Assembly: GCA_039028975.1 (NCBI GenBank)
Contig: JBCCHB010000084.1
Span: 4,895-68,894, forward strand
DNA length: 64,000 bases
From: JAHBNG01 sp039028975
GTDB taxonomy: Bacteria; Chloroflexota; Anaerolineae; Caldilineales; Caldilineaceae
Direction: 5' to 3'
Program-made: the position numbers and the translations under genes
Shown: piece by piece, positions 43,002 to 51,643 of the stretch
How the letters are laid out: each line of letters opens with the position of its first letter
Numbering within the stretch: position 1 is the stretch's first letter
The notes under the pieces: generated by a model
Told to the model about the DNA's origin: nothing
Databases searched by the model: none
What the model saw: only the letters and a program-made list of their open reading frames with translations

Positions 43002-44399
43002 CTAACTCGCTGCACCTGCTGCCCGCAACACTTGCTCAATGCTTTCTGCACGCTTTCCCGTGTTGAACGCTAGTATCCCACGCTCTGCTGTCGGGTTACC
43101 ATCTTTGTCTGTAGCAGATGGCACCCGATAGGTCACATCTGCCCCCGCCTCAAGCAACAGCTTTGTCATGCGAACGTAGCCGCTACGCACGGCAAAAACA
43201 AGCGGTATCCACCCCTTCATTGCTCGATAAATGCCCGGACCGGAGTGAACGGCGTTGACATCGGCACCCAGTTCGACGAGCATCTTTGCCATGTCATAGA
43301 AATTTGATTCGGCGGCAATCATGAGCGGCGTATAGCCAGATGAACCGCGCTCGTCTGGTTCGTTACCCGCTTTTAGAAGATGGGTAGCGACGTCGGTGTG
43401 CCCGTTCGTCACTGCGAGATTAAAGGCTTTGCGTCCATCATAAATTTTGGCGTGAATGTTGGCTCCACGCGTAACGAGCAACTCAACAATCTCAAGGTGG
43501 CCACTCGATGCAGCAGTGGTCAGCGGCGTGCTGCCGTGCCAGTCTGGGGCATCAATGGCAGCACCCAGATCAAGCAGATGGGTTGCGCAAGCCACCAAAC
43601 CGTTGTTTGCAGCCCACCAGAGCGCCGTTTGTCCTTTTGGGTCGTCGGGACGGTGCTTGTCTACACGAGTGAAGTGAATATCAGCCCCACGGTCGATCAG
43701 CAGCATGGCTACACGCTCGCTGGAGAACATAAGTGCAAGCATTAGCGGAGTACAGCCGTCATAATTGCCTTCGCTGACCATAAAGTTGATATCCGCACCA
43801 TCGGCGAGTGCTTCCTCAGCATCAGCCACCGCCCCATGTTCACACGCGGCCAACAGCCGAGAGTCTGGGGGAGCGCCGCGCTCACTTTTTGGCGACGAAG
43901 CTTCTGTCTGGGCTGGAGCGGTTGGCCCTCCCTCTAGCTGTAATCCGTGCTGCGCAAGTACAGTAGCAATATCGCGATGTAACAGGGCGCGTTCGTTGTA
44001 GTAGGTCATAAACTGATCGTATTGCTCATCGATAAAACCAAGCGCAATCGCCTTTGATAACTCGGTTGCATCGTTGCGAACGTCGGGTGCTCTCAGGTAA
44101 TCAAGCATCATCTTGGGCATATCGGTATGGTACTGATCTTGCAACACCTCAACGAGACCCCGCTTCACATGCCATGCATCATTATTCCAATACTGCTCAA
44201 TTAGTAGCGGAATATCAGACGCCACGACCCAATCGCGGGCTGATTCGATAGCCTCAAAATCGTCAGCCACGACAACCTCCATGATGTTGTGAAAATTGGC
44301 TGTGGGTTTCTCTGGTGCCAAGGACGGTTCGGCAGCCGGGTCAGATTTTTTAGCCAAATTTGTAAATAATTGGCGAAGTCGAGTAATCAAGCGAATCAT
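43002..44399 (-). CDS. Ankyrin-repeat protein
   Basis: 465 residues. Residues 1-150 are helical and HEAT-like (DIPLLIEQYWNNDAWHVKRG). From about 185 there are some seven ankyrin repeats with the T-P-L-x-x-A and L-L-x-x-G-A pattern: GCTPLMLALMFSSERVAMLL, GQTALWWAANNGLVACATHL, GSTPLTTAASSGHLEIVELL, GYTPLMIAAESNFYDMAKML, WIPLVFAVRSGYVRMTKLLL. No signal peptide, so it is cytosolic; such solenoids bind partner proteins. First of the run of repeat-fold proteins; two genes upstream of it lie the giant FG-GAP proteins. Partner unknown. Confidence 0.86.
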   Translation of the reverse strand: MIRLITRLRQLFTNLAKKSDPAAEPSLAPEKPTANFHNIMEVVVADDFEAIESARDWVVASDIPLLIEQYWNNDAWHVKRGLVEVLQDQYHTDMPKMMLDYLRAPDVRNDATELSKAIALGFIDEQYDQFMTYYNERALLHRDIATVLAQHGLQLEGGPTAPAQTEASSPKSERGAPPDSRLLAACEHGAVADAEEALADGADINFMVSEGNYDGCTPLMLALMFSSERVAMLLIDRGADIHFTRVDKHRPDDPKGQTALWWAANNGLVACATHLLDLGAAIDAPDWHGSTPLTTAASSGHLEIVELLVTRGANIHAKIYDGRKAFNLAVTNGHTDVATHLLKAGNEPDERGSSGYTPLMIAAESNFYDMAKMLVELGADVNAVHSGPGIYRAMKGWIPLVFAVRSGYVRMTKLLLEAGADVTYRVPSATDKDGNPTAERGILAFNTGKRAESIEQVLRAAGAAS

Positions 44400-44431
44400 G
44401 AGTATATCTTTCCTTTGCTCGGGTCAGGCTT

Positions 44432-45019
44432 CTAATTTTTCCGCTTTTGCCGTTTTGTCAATTTCGGTTTGCTTCCCTCAACGGGTTTCGGACCCATGTA
44501 TTCAGCCGACAATATGTGGTTAAGGCGTTCATGAACATAAAATCGATAGATGCCGGTTGGATCTGGAAAGCGAGCGGTCATATAGGCTGGTGTTAATGCA
44601 ATGCCATTGACTTTCATCTTCATATCGTCTTCGTGGATGCGGCTATAGGGCGTCCTTACTCTGTACTTAAACTTGATGGGGCCAGTCACTGTCACAATTG
44701 AGCCAACTTTGTAACTTTCCACGAATCCCACAAACGCAGGTAGCAACCCCATCACAATGAAAACAAGCAGTAGCACCAAGAGCGGCATTCTAAGCCACGT
44801 CTCAGGCGGTACATAGATGTACAAAAGCCAGAGTGGAATGGCGATTATTGACGTCAGGCCCATCGCCGTGGAAATCGTCCTGACTCTCGCACTTCTTAAC
44901 TGGCGTTCAGTGATCGTGCCCTCCTTGTTTTGATATAGTTCAACGACGGTAAAGTCGAACATGCGCATTAATTCTGCGCTATGCTGCGATTTTGGCTCTG
45001 TCATTTTTTTCTGGGTCAC
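44432..45019 (-). CDS. Hypothetical membrane protein with two transmembrane helices
   Basis: 195 residues. Two hydrophobic helices at about residues 55-75 and 80-100 (AIPLWLLYIYV and LLVLLLVFIVMGLLP) separate a charged N-terminus from a C-terminal region of about 90 residues with a beta-like segment (IVTVTGPIKFKYRVRTPYSR) and a Lys-rich end. Family not recognised. Its start lies only 18 bases inside from a MITE-like element (45038-45293), which may carry or disturb its promoter. 32 bases upstream of the ankyrin gene, probably one operon. Confidence 0.65.
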   Translation of the reverse strand: MTQKKMTEPKSQHSAELMRMFDFTVVELYQNKEGTITERQLRSARVRTISTAMGLTSIIAIPLWLLYIYVPPETWLRMPLLVLLLVFIVMGLLPAFVGFVESYKVGSIVTVTGPIKFKYRVRTPYSRIHEDDMKMKVNGIALTPAYMTARFPDPTGIYRFYVHERLNHILSAEYMGPKPVEGSKPKLTKRQKRKN

Positions 45020-45037
45020 TTTATTCCAAATCGAATA

Positions 45038-45293
45038 GAGTTGTTCCGAATTAAGAACTTACTGGGTGACTGGCACTTTTTCGGCGATGCTTTCTGGCTA
45101 ACGAGACATGCCAAGTGCCTGTCACCGGGTGCGTTTTAGTTTGGGGGTACATGAGTGCGTCGCACTGTTCAATTGCGGATGGGCGCTTGGATCTTTCTCT
45201 GAACAGTGCGACGCACTCGACTGGCTAACATTCTCGCCCCGAAACCCAAAGGCACCCCTGTCACCTCAAGGTTTTGTTATTTCAGAACAACTC
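45038..45293. mobile_element. MITE-like element with TA target duplication
   Basis: GAGTTGTTC (45038-45046) and GAACAACTC (45285-45293) are inverted, and similarity extends inward about 40 bases (for example GGTGAC near 45063 against GTCACC near 45261). A TA occurs just outside each end (45036-45037 and 45294-45295), as for Tc1/mariner-type elements. Inside, GAGTGCGTCGCACTGTTCA (45153-45171) and its exact complement (45200-45218) form a long hairpin, and GGCACTT/AAGTGCC another. No coding capacity. It lies in the 337-base gap before the giant protein gene. Confidence 0.6.
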
Positions 45294-45356
45294 TAATGTT
45301 CTACACGGTTCACAATATTCGCATAGCTTCTACTTAGTACATACTGCCTGAACCGG

Positions 45357-48300
45357 TTATTCCTTCAACAACTCCGTATCCAATCTCGTCAGTCCACTAT
45401 AGGTTGCGATCCACAAAACATCGTCCTCGTCAGCAATGAGCTTAGATACTCTATTTTCCGCCAGTCCATCAGCGGAGCGATACGTAGCGATCTCGCCACT
45501 TGGATCCAGCCGATGGATTCCTACGTTCCACTCGCGGTTATAGCCATAAAACCAGAGTGTACCATCGGCGGTTTGAGCCATGCTCTGCACGCGGTAGTCG
45601 CTCATCTCCTCGGCGAAGGGATAGGTGGTCCATTCACCCGTTGCATCGCGCCGGGCAATACCGCCAGTTGAGCCAAACCATAAGGTGCCATCTTGCCCCT
45701 CGATCATGCTCCAGACTTTGTTGCTAGGCAGACCATCCTCAACACCATAGGTTGTCATGCTGCCGTCGGACTCAACTTGGATGAGCGCTATCGGGTTGGT
45801 ATCGCGAATGCTGCCGCCAACGCCCAGCCACACCGATCCATCGCTGGCGGCCAATAGGGTATCGAGTTTTCCGTCAGTGAGTAGCTTTTCGTTCTCTAAT
45901 ATCTCTTGGATCTCGCCCCTATAATCCATGACCGTGACACCAAACTGATGGACCAACCATAGAGTGCCGTCTTGGGCAAGCGTCATGGAGGTGTAGTCAG
46001 GGCCACGCATGTTTCTTACTTCCACACCATCTCGATCAAGCTGGGTTAGGCCAGCCCTACCTGCTAGCCAGATTGTCCCCTCTTCCCCTTCCGCCATCGA
46101 GAGAAAGACGCCAGGTACTTTGCGTTCATGATTTCTGGTTTCGCCGCTGGATTTTAGTTCCCAGAACCCGTCTCGTGATTCAAACCAGAATGAGCCGTTG
46201 GTGGTAGCATAGAATCTGTCGATGAAGTGGGTAGGCAACGGGTCATCTGTACGATAGAGGGTCCAGGTCCCATCGGGGGCCAGACGGCTGGTGCCGTTGA
46301 GCCAAGTGCCAAACCAGATGGAACCGTCTGGCCCTTCGATGATTTTGGAGACATAATCATCGGCTAGCCCATCCAGCGATGTATAATGTTGCCATTCGCC
46401 AGTGGGCAGCAGGCGGCTTACCCCAATGCCTGGGTTCTCCTCCTCCCTTTCCCTGAAGCTGCCAGTAGCTAGCCAAATTGAGCCATCGCTGCTTTCAACC
46501 ACGTGGCGCACGGCGCTACTGGGCAGTCCATCTTCTGCCGTTAAGTTGGACCAGGTGCCGTCTGGCGCAAGTCGATTGACCCCAGCAGGCGTAGCAAACC
46601 AGAGCTCTCCGCTGCTCGTCTCCATGGCAGATTCGATATTGGCATCCAGCAGGCCATCTGCTTTCGTATAGTCGAACCACTTTCCAGCGGCATCGAACTG
46701 GCGCAGGTGAGCGGTCGAACCAAACCAGATGGCCCCCGTGCTGTCTTCAAAGACAGTGAAAATTTCGAGACCCCCAACGCCGTCACCGTACCATTCGGTC
46801 TTGCCGCCGGGCTGGAGCCGGACGATACCCCGATCTTTGGCCGCAACCCAGACCGACCTGTCACGGCTAGCTAGATGAACCCGCACATCATCTGTCCCCA
46901 AGGACTCGACAAAGGCATCAAAGTCGACCCATTCTCCTTGGCTCGAAATGTAAGCGAACCCGTCCTGATATCGATTGACCCACAGATCATCGATAGCGCC
47001 GGGCAGCAGCTGGGTGATGAGGCCGCGTTCTGGATCGGTGCTTTCGGGCATCGTACGCCACAAGCCATCTGCATCGAGATAGCTGACGCCTTCTGGCCCC
47101 GCAGCCCAGATGGTGCCATCATCTTTTTGCAGAATTGTGTGGGTGATGTTGCCTGCCAAGCCATGTTCCGAGCCGTATCGGATATACTCATCCGTTTCCA
47201 GATCCCAGGCTACAACGCCGCCGTTGGTTGCCATCCAGAGCGTATCCGCGGTTAGCAACAGATCGTTCATCTGAACCGTATTGGCAAAAGTTGTCCAGGC
47301 AGGATGGCGTTTGGGCGGTCCGTCGGCAGGTGGTTTCAGGTATGGCGATGAGTTGGTGAAATTTGAATTGTCATCATTGCTCGCAACGTTGGCGGCCGTT
47401 GCACCCTGGGCCGGCCCCCCATAGAGCAGTTCTGCATTGGGGATGGGTGGTCTTCCGCCGCGGAAGAGAGTAGAAAGTTGATTGGAGCCGAGGAGCAAAT
47501 CAGCAAACTCATCGCCATTGACGTTTCCGCTACCGTGGGTCTGATAGATGAGAAATTCGTTGCGCACGCGCGGGGCGGACCACTCAAACATCGGCTCGGT
47601 TAGCAGGCCATCGTTTTTGCCCAAGAAGAGTTGGTTCACAAACGGGCTTTCTGGGTCAGGGTCTGAGCGGGAGATGACGAGCATGTCGGCTAAGCCGTCA
47701 CCATTTATGTCGCCTGTGGGTATGAGTAAGAGACCAAAGCCAAGTGTATCGCGATGGCCTGCCTCTGGGATATCGCTCTGTAAGGTAGTGGTTGTCCAGC
47801 TTTCCGGTTCCTGAGGTGTGGTGTGGTAGATAGTGACGAAACCAGCTTCGGGCGCGCTCACGGCAAAATCAGGCGTGCCATCACCATTGGTGTCACCCAA
47901 GCCCGCTACACTGTAACCAAACTCACCTACATCCTCCATATGCTCCCAAAGTAGCTGAGGATCGTCATGTTCGGCACCGCCAGCCCAGAATTGAATCCGC
48001 CCCTGGCTGTGGACATCCTGGGCATTGGCTGGGTCTTGGCCGCGGCTGTAGTCTGGCTCTCCAACGATAAAGTCGTCAAAGCCATCCTGATTGATATCAC
48101 CCACGTTCGCGATGCTGGGAGGGGACCAGATAGAGAAGGCGATCTGTTCGATAACACGGTTTGGCAGCGAGGAGACACCAGATTTGCCACCGTAATGAAT
48201 GAGCAGATCAACGGTCGGTCCATTTGGCTTGCGGAACAGTAGCCCAATGTCGCTGAATCCGTCGCCATTGAGATCACCAATCGGTTCGACCCGTAACAAC

Positions 48301-51300
48301 CGTCCTCGAATTTTTGCAGAGGACAGATCGCGCCAGCCAGGCTCTTCTGCAGGTCCGTCTGCCGCACCGTAGAATAGTTGGATCTCATCCCAATCTTCGA
48401 AATCGCCCAAATGTAGCACAAAGTCATCGAACCCGTCTGCGTTGACGTCGCCGATGCCGGTAATGCGCAAGACAAACTGCCGATTGCGGCCATCTATGCT
48501 AACGGCTGGTGTATACCAATCCGGTCTGCCATCGATGCCATCAGGGCCACCATAGTCGAGCCATACGCCGCCAGGATCGTCGGGCGATTCGCGTAGGACA
48601 TCAATAGCCACATCATCAAAACCATCTCCATTAATATCGCCGACTATCGTGGCACTCATGCCCACCAACTCGTCCAATGATCCACGGATGGGGCTGCTTG
48701 CGGATGGATGCCAAGCCACGGGAACGATGTCGGCCATTGTGCGTTGTTGTATGGCGGCCAGCTGGCTTTCAAACTCTGCATAGGCCGTCGGCTCCGATGC
48801 TCCAACACTGTCTTGGCTACCGGTATGAATCGTGACCTGCTCGACGATGCCGTTTTGATTCAAGTCCTGCTGAGAGATGGTGGCAAAATCGGCAAAGCCA
48901 TCTGTGTTGATATCACTAAGTTCCACGACCTCAAGCCCGCTGACTGAGCCGGGATCGCCCTCATGAACCCAGAGCAGTTCGGGTGGACCATCGGCGGAGC
49001 CTCCCCAAAGATAGATCGCGCCTGCTCCACCGTTCGTCAGGGGTGCCGTAACGACAAAGTCATCGACCCCATCCTGATTTATGTCGCCGACTCCGCTGAT
49101 GGCGTAGCCAAAGAGAGCTGCTGCTTCCTCGCCATAAAGTGTGTCTAACTCATTGCCAGCCATCCCTTCTTCTGTACCAGCGTAGAGCGTCACCTTACCT
49201 TCTAAGTCGCTGCCATCAAATGGAGCACTTTGGGCATAGTCAACAAAGCCATCTCCATTAATGTCGCTGATCTCATCTAGTTTAGGACTGGCCCCATGCC
49301 CCCAAATTAAAGGAGAAACCAAAGCTTGGTCTTGACCCTCTCTTGGTTTGCCTTCGGCCGGACCACCGTAGCGAACTTCAACCACGGACTGATAGCTGGG
49401 GTCATCTCGTAAGGCGCCAAAATCGACGCTGGTGATGGCGACGTCATCAAAGCCATCTCCATCTAGATCACCCGCGCCAACCGTCTGGTACAGGAGATAA
49501 TCTTCGTCGAGCATGGGGGCAAACATCTGAAAAATTGGCTCAGCCATGACCCCGTTGGGACCGCCCAAGAAGAGCATCCAGGTGCTCTCACCCCGTTCGT
49601 TTCTCGGATCACCCAAATTAAGGAAAAGATCCCCATAACCATCGCCGTTAACGTCACCTGCACGGGCAATGTTGATGGCCATGCCCGGTACACCCGTATC
49701 CTGATTCAGCACGGTAAAGGGCATCTGCAGAAGATCCTGCTCGGTGCCGTAAAAGATGATGGCGCCGTATCGGGTTATCCAGCCAAAGTCATCCAAACCA
49801 TCTTGGTTGAGGTCACCCAGCGGGGCCACGCCAAATGTTTTGGTCGGCACTCCTTCTTGCGCGATCTGGCGCACATCCAACGCACCCTCTGCTGGTTCAG
49901 TTAGCCCGCTAGGGCTGCCGAAGTAGAGGCGCAACTGGCCTTCAGTTTCATCATCGGTCGTTGGCTGGATGGCAACATCATCATAGCCGTCGCCGTTGAT
50001 ATCACCGATGCCAGCGAACGAAGCGGTCTGTCCATTTGCGATGCTGTCGAGAATCCAGTCTGGTTCATCGGCAAAACCGTTTTCGCTACCATAGTAGATC
50101 AGAGCTGTTGCCACAAAGGGCATAGAATTCTGATGCAGGATACCAATATCATCATAGCCGTCGCCATTTAGATCGCCCAATGCTTCAGTTTTAAAGGCAA
50201 AGAGAGGCTGGTCATCGAGCTTGCGCACAATCCAGTCAGGCTGTTGGGCAAACCCGTCGGCACCGCCATAGTAGAGTAGAACCTGACTGCGGTTGTCGCT
50301 AAATGGTTGGACGGCATTGGTGGCCATGTCATCGAAGCCATCACCATTCACGTCGCCGACGCCCATGACTCGATAACTCAGCAGATCTGGGTCCCAGCCT
50401 GCTACCCTGGCCCAATCGTCGATGCCAGCCTGCCAATCGGGCGAATCACCCACGCCATTCTCCGAGCCCAAAAAGAGTAAGACGCGACCCGATGAGTCGT
50501 CGTCAAAGATGCCGAGGGAGTTGATGGCCAAATCATCAAAACTATCGCCGTTGATATCACCGAGGATGGTGGTGTTCCAGCCGAAAAATTCGGTTCGTTT
50601 ACCTTGAGTTTGCCAAGCGCGGGTGGGTTCCCAGCTTTCTGGCTCGATGGCGGCTAGATTGGCAGCTCGCTGCTCTATTAGAATGGTTTGCAGTTCTCCA
50701 TAGGACAGGATATCGTAATCTGCCTTGGCGTCAGCTGTCCCATAGAACACCAGGGCAGTCTCCATGGCTCCGCGATCATCTCGCTCCAGTTTGCCAAAAA
50801 CGGCTACGTCGCTAACCCCATCGTCATTGATGTCACCTAACGCTTGAATGGCCATCCCAAGAGATGCTCCTACTTCTCCTGGTACTCTGGCTAACCGAGT
50901 GAGGGTACCGTCTATATTGCCACCAAGGAAAAGAACTTGTCCTTGGATGTTCTCATCGGAGCCTTCGCGCCACATCGGCGCGGAGACAGCGACGTCACCC
51001 AATCCATCGGCATTGATGTCGCCAATGCCTACGACCACAAAGCCCAAGAGTGCCCTAGGCGAGGTGCCAAGGATCTCCCAACTCGGTTCATTAGCCGGGC
51101 CATCTGCTGTACCCAGATAGAGGCGAATACGCCCTTTAATCTCTGGGCCAGCAAAGGGTTCGCCCAAGATAAAGTCATCCCAGCCGTCACCGTTTACATC
51201 ACCGACATTGGTGAGGTGCGGTAGGGCTGTTGACGGTATCTGGGGGAGCGATGTTTGGTAAACGAGGGCTGCCTGGAGGGTGCCGGTGGGTAAGATTAAG

Positions 51301-51479
51301 ATCAGTAGAATAACTTTCAGAAACGAGAATTGAATCAAACCAGAAAGCTCTCTCCACTTCAGTGTTGCTTTGCGACCATTACATGAACGAGATAACACAA
51401 GCGAAGTTTCGGATTTTATTTGAGCATGATTTCTTAGGAGTGGTCGCATCGTTTTCATTTGCTTTTGTATCATTATCAT
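45357..51479 (-). CDS. Giant secreted FG-GAP plus Reg_prop beta-propeller protein
   Basis: 2040 residues as the frame runs. About 20 FG-GAP/EF-like repeats of the form G-D-(V/I/L)-N-G-D-G-(F/Y)-D-D fill residues about 85-1380 (GDVNGDGWDDFILGEPF, GDLNGDGYDDIGILHQN and so on). From about 1385 on, some 14 shorter repeats such as TLWMATNGGVVAWD and GTIWAAGPEGVSYLDADG are ligand-binding Reg_prop blades; no histidine-kinase domain follows. A hydrophobic segment LIQFSFLKVILLILILP with T-G-T-L-Q-A cleavage-like end sits at about residues 48-70. A TTG at 51338 with GGAGAG upstream gives a classic signal peptide and may be the true start. The Ca-binding loops suggest an extracellular, metal-stabilised adhesin or scaffold. 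Role unknown. Confidence 0.85.
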   Translation of the reverse strand: MIMIQKQMKTMRPLLRNHAQIKSETSLVLSRSCNGRKATLKWRELSGLIQFSFLKVILLILILPTGTLQAALVYQTSLPQIPSTALPHLTNVGDVNGDGWDDFILGEPFAGPEIKGRIRLYLGTADGPANEPSWEILGTSPRALLGFVVVGIGDINADGLGDVAVSAPMWREGSDENIQGQVLFLGGNIDGTLTRLARVPGEVGASLGMAIQALGDINDDGVSDVAVFGKLERDDRGAMETALVFYGTADAKADYDILSYGELQTILIEQRAANLAAIEPESWEPTRAWQTQGKRTEFFGWNTTILGDINGDSFDDLAINSLGIFDDDSSGRVLLFLGSENGVGDSPDWQAGIDDWARVAGWDPDLLSYRVMGVGDVNGDGFDDMATNAVQPFSDNRSQVLLYYGGADGFAQQPDWIVRKLDDQPLFAFKTEALGDLNGDGYDDIGILHQNSMPFVATALIYYGSENGFADEPDWILDSIANGQTASFAGIGDINGDGYDDVAIQPTTDDETEGQLRLYFGSPSGLTEPAEGALDVRQIAQEGVPTKTFGVAPLGDLNQDGLDDFGWITRYGAIIFYGTEQDLLQMPFTVLNQDTGVPGMAINIARAGDVNGDGYGDLFLNLGDPRNERGESTWMLFLGGPNGVMAEPIFQMFAPMLDEDYLLYQTVGAGDLDGDGFDDVAITSVDFGALRDDPSYQSVVEVRYGGPAEGKPREGQDQALVSPLIWGHGASPKLDEISDINGDGFVDYAQSAPFDGSDLEGKVTLYAGTEEGMAGNELDTLYGEEAAALFGYAISGVGDINQDGVDDFVVTAPLTNGGAGAIYLWGGSADGPPELLWVHEGDPGSVSGLEVVELSDINTDGFADFATISQQDLNQNGIVEQVTIHTGSQDSVGASEPTAYAEFESQLAAIQQRTMADIVPVAWHPSASSPIRGSLDELVGMSATIVGDINGDGFDDVAIDVLRESPDDPGGVWLDYGGPDGIDGRPDWYTPAVSIDGRNRQFVLRITGIGDVNADGFDDFVLHLGDFEDWDEIQLFYGAADGPAEEPGWRDLSSAKIRGRLLRVEPIGDLNGDGFSDIGLLFRKPNGPTVDLLIHYGGKSGVSSLPNRVIEQIAFSIWSPPSIANVGDINQDGFDDFIVGEPDYSRGQDPANAQDVHSQGRIQFWAGGAEHDDPQLLWEHMEDVGEFGYSVAGLGDTNGDGTPDFAVSAPEAGFVTIYHTTPQEPESWTTTTLQSDIPEAGHRDTLGFGLLLIPTGDINGDGLADMLVISRSDPDPESPFVNQLFLGKNDGLLTEPMFEWSAPRVRNEFLIYQTHGSGNVNGDEFADLLLGSNQLSTLFRGGRPPIPNAELLYGGPAQGATAANVASNDDNSNFTNSSPYLKPPADGPPKRHPAWTTFANTVQMNDLLLTADTLWMATNGGVVAWDLETDEYIRYGSEHGLAGNITHTILQKDDGTIWAAGPEGVSYLDADGLWRTMPESTDPERGLITQLLPGAIDDLWVNRYQDGFAYISSQGEWVDFDAFVESLGTDDVRVHLASRDRSVWVAAKDRGIVRLQPGGKTEWYGDGVGGLEIFTVFEDSTGAIWFGSTAHLRQFDAAGKWFDYTKADGLLDANIESAMETSSGELWFATPAGVNRLAPDGTWSNLTAEDGLPSSAVRHVVESSDGSIWLATGSFREREEENPGIGVSRLLPTGEWQHYTSLDGLADDYVSKIIEGPDGSIWFGTWLNGTSRLAPDGTWTLYRTDDPLPTHFIDRFYATTNGSFWFESRDGFWELKSSGETRNHERKVPGVFLSMAEGEEGTIWLAGRAGLTQLDRDGVEVRNMRGPDYTSMTLAQDGTLWLVHQFGVTVMDYRGEIQEILENEKLLTDGKLDTLLAASDGSVWLGVGGSIRDTNPIALIQVESDGSMTTYGVEDGLPSNKVWSMIEGQDGTLWFGSTGGIARRDATGEWTTYPFAEEMSDYRVQSMAQTADGTLWFYGYNREWNVGIHRLDPSGEIATYRSADGLAENRVSKLIADEDDVLWIATYSGLTRLDTELLKE

Positions 51480-51513
51480 TTCGGCTGCACGGAATTAACG
51501 CTCAGAGCTTCCG

Positions 51514-51640
51514 TTAAATCAAGACCGTTCAAATAAGGCCGCTCCGCCTGCAACGCACGACTTACTAGTAGAGGGGATCAAGAGTCTTGTCGGCAAGCCG
51601 TGCATCGCAGTCTCTGCTATTTGAATGGTCTTGCTGTTAA
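51514..51640. repeat. Large imperfect palindrome between two giant genes
   Basis: TTAAATCAAGACCGTTCAAA (51514-51533) pairs with the complement of TTTGAATGGTCTTGCTGTTA (51620-51639) with two or three mismatches. Further in, GCAACGCACGACTT (51557-51570) pairs with AAGCCGTGCATCGC. It sits in the 164-base gap after the FG-GAP/TPR gene on the minus strand and could act as a terminator or be the remains of an element. Confidence 0.5.
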
Positions 51641-51643
51641 ATC

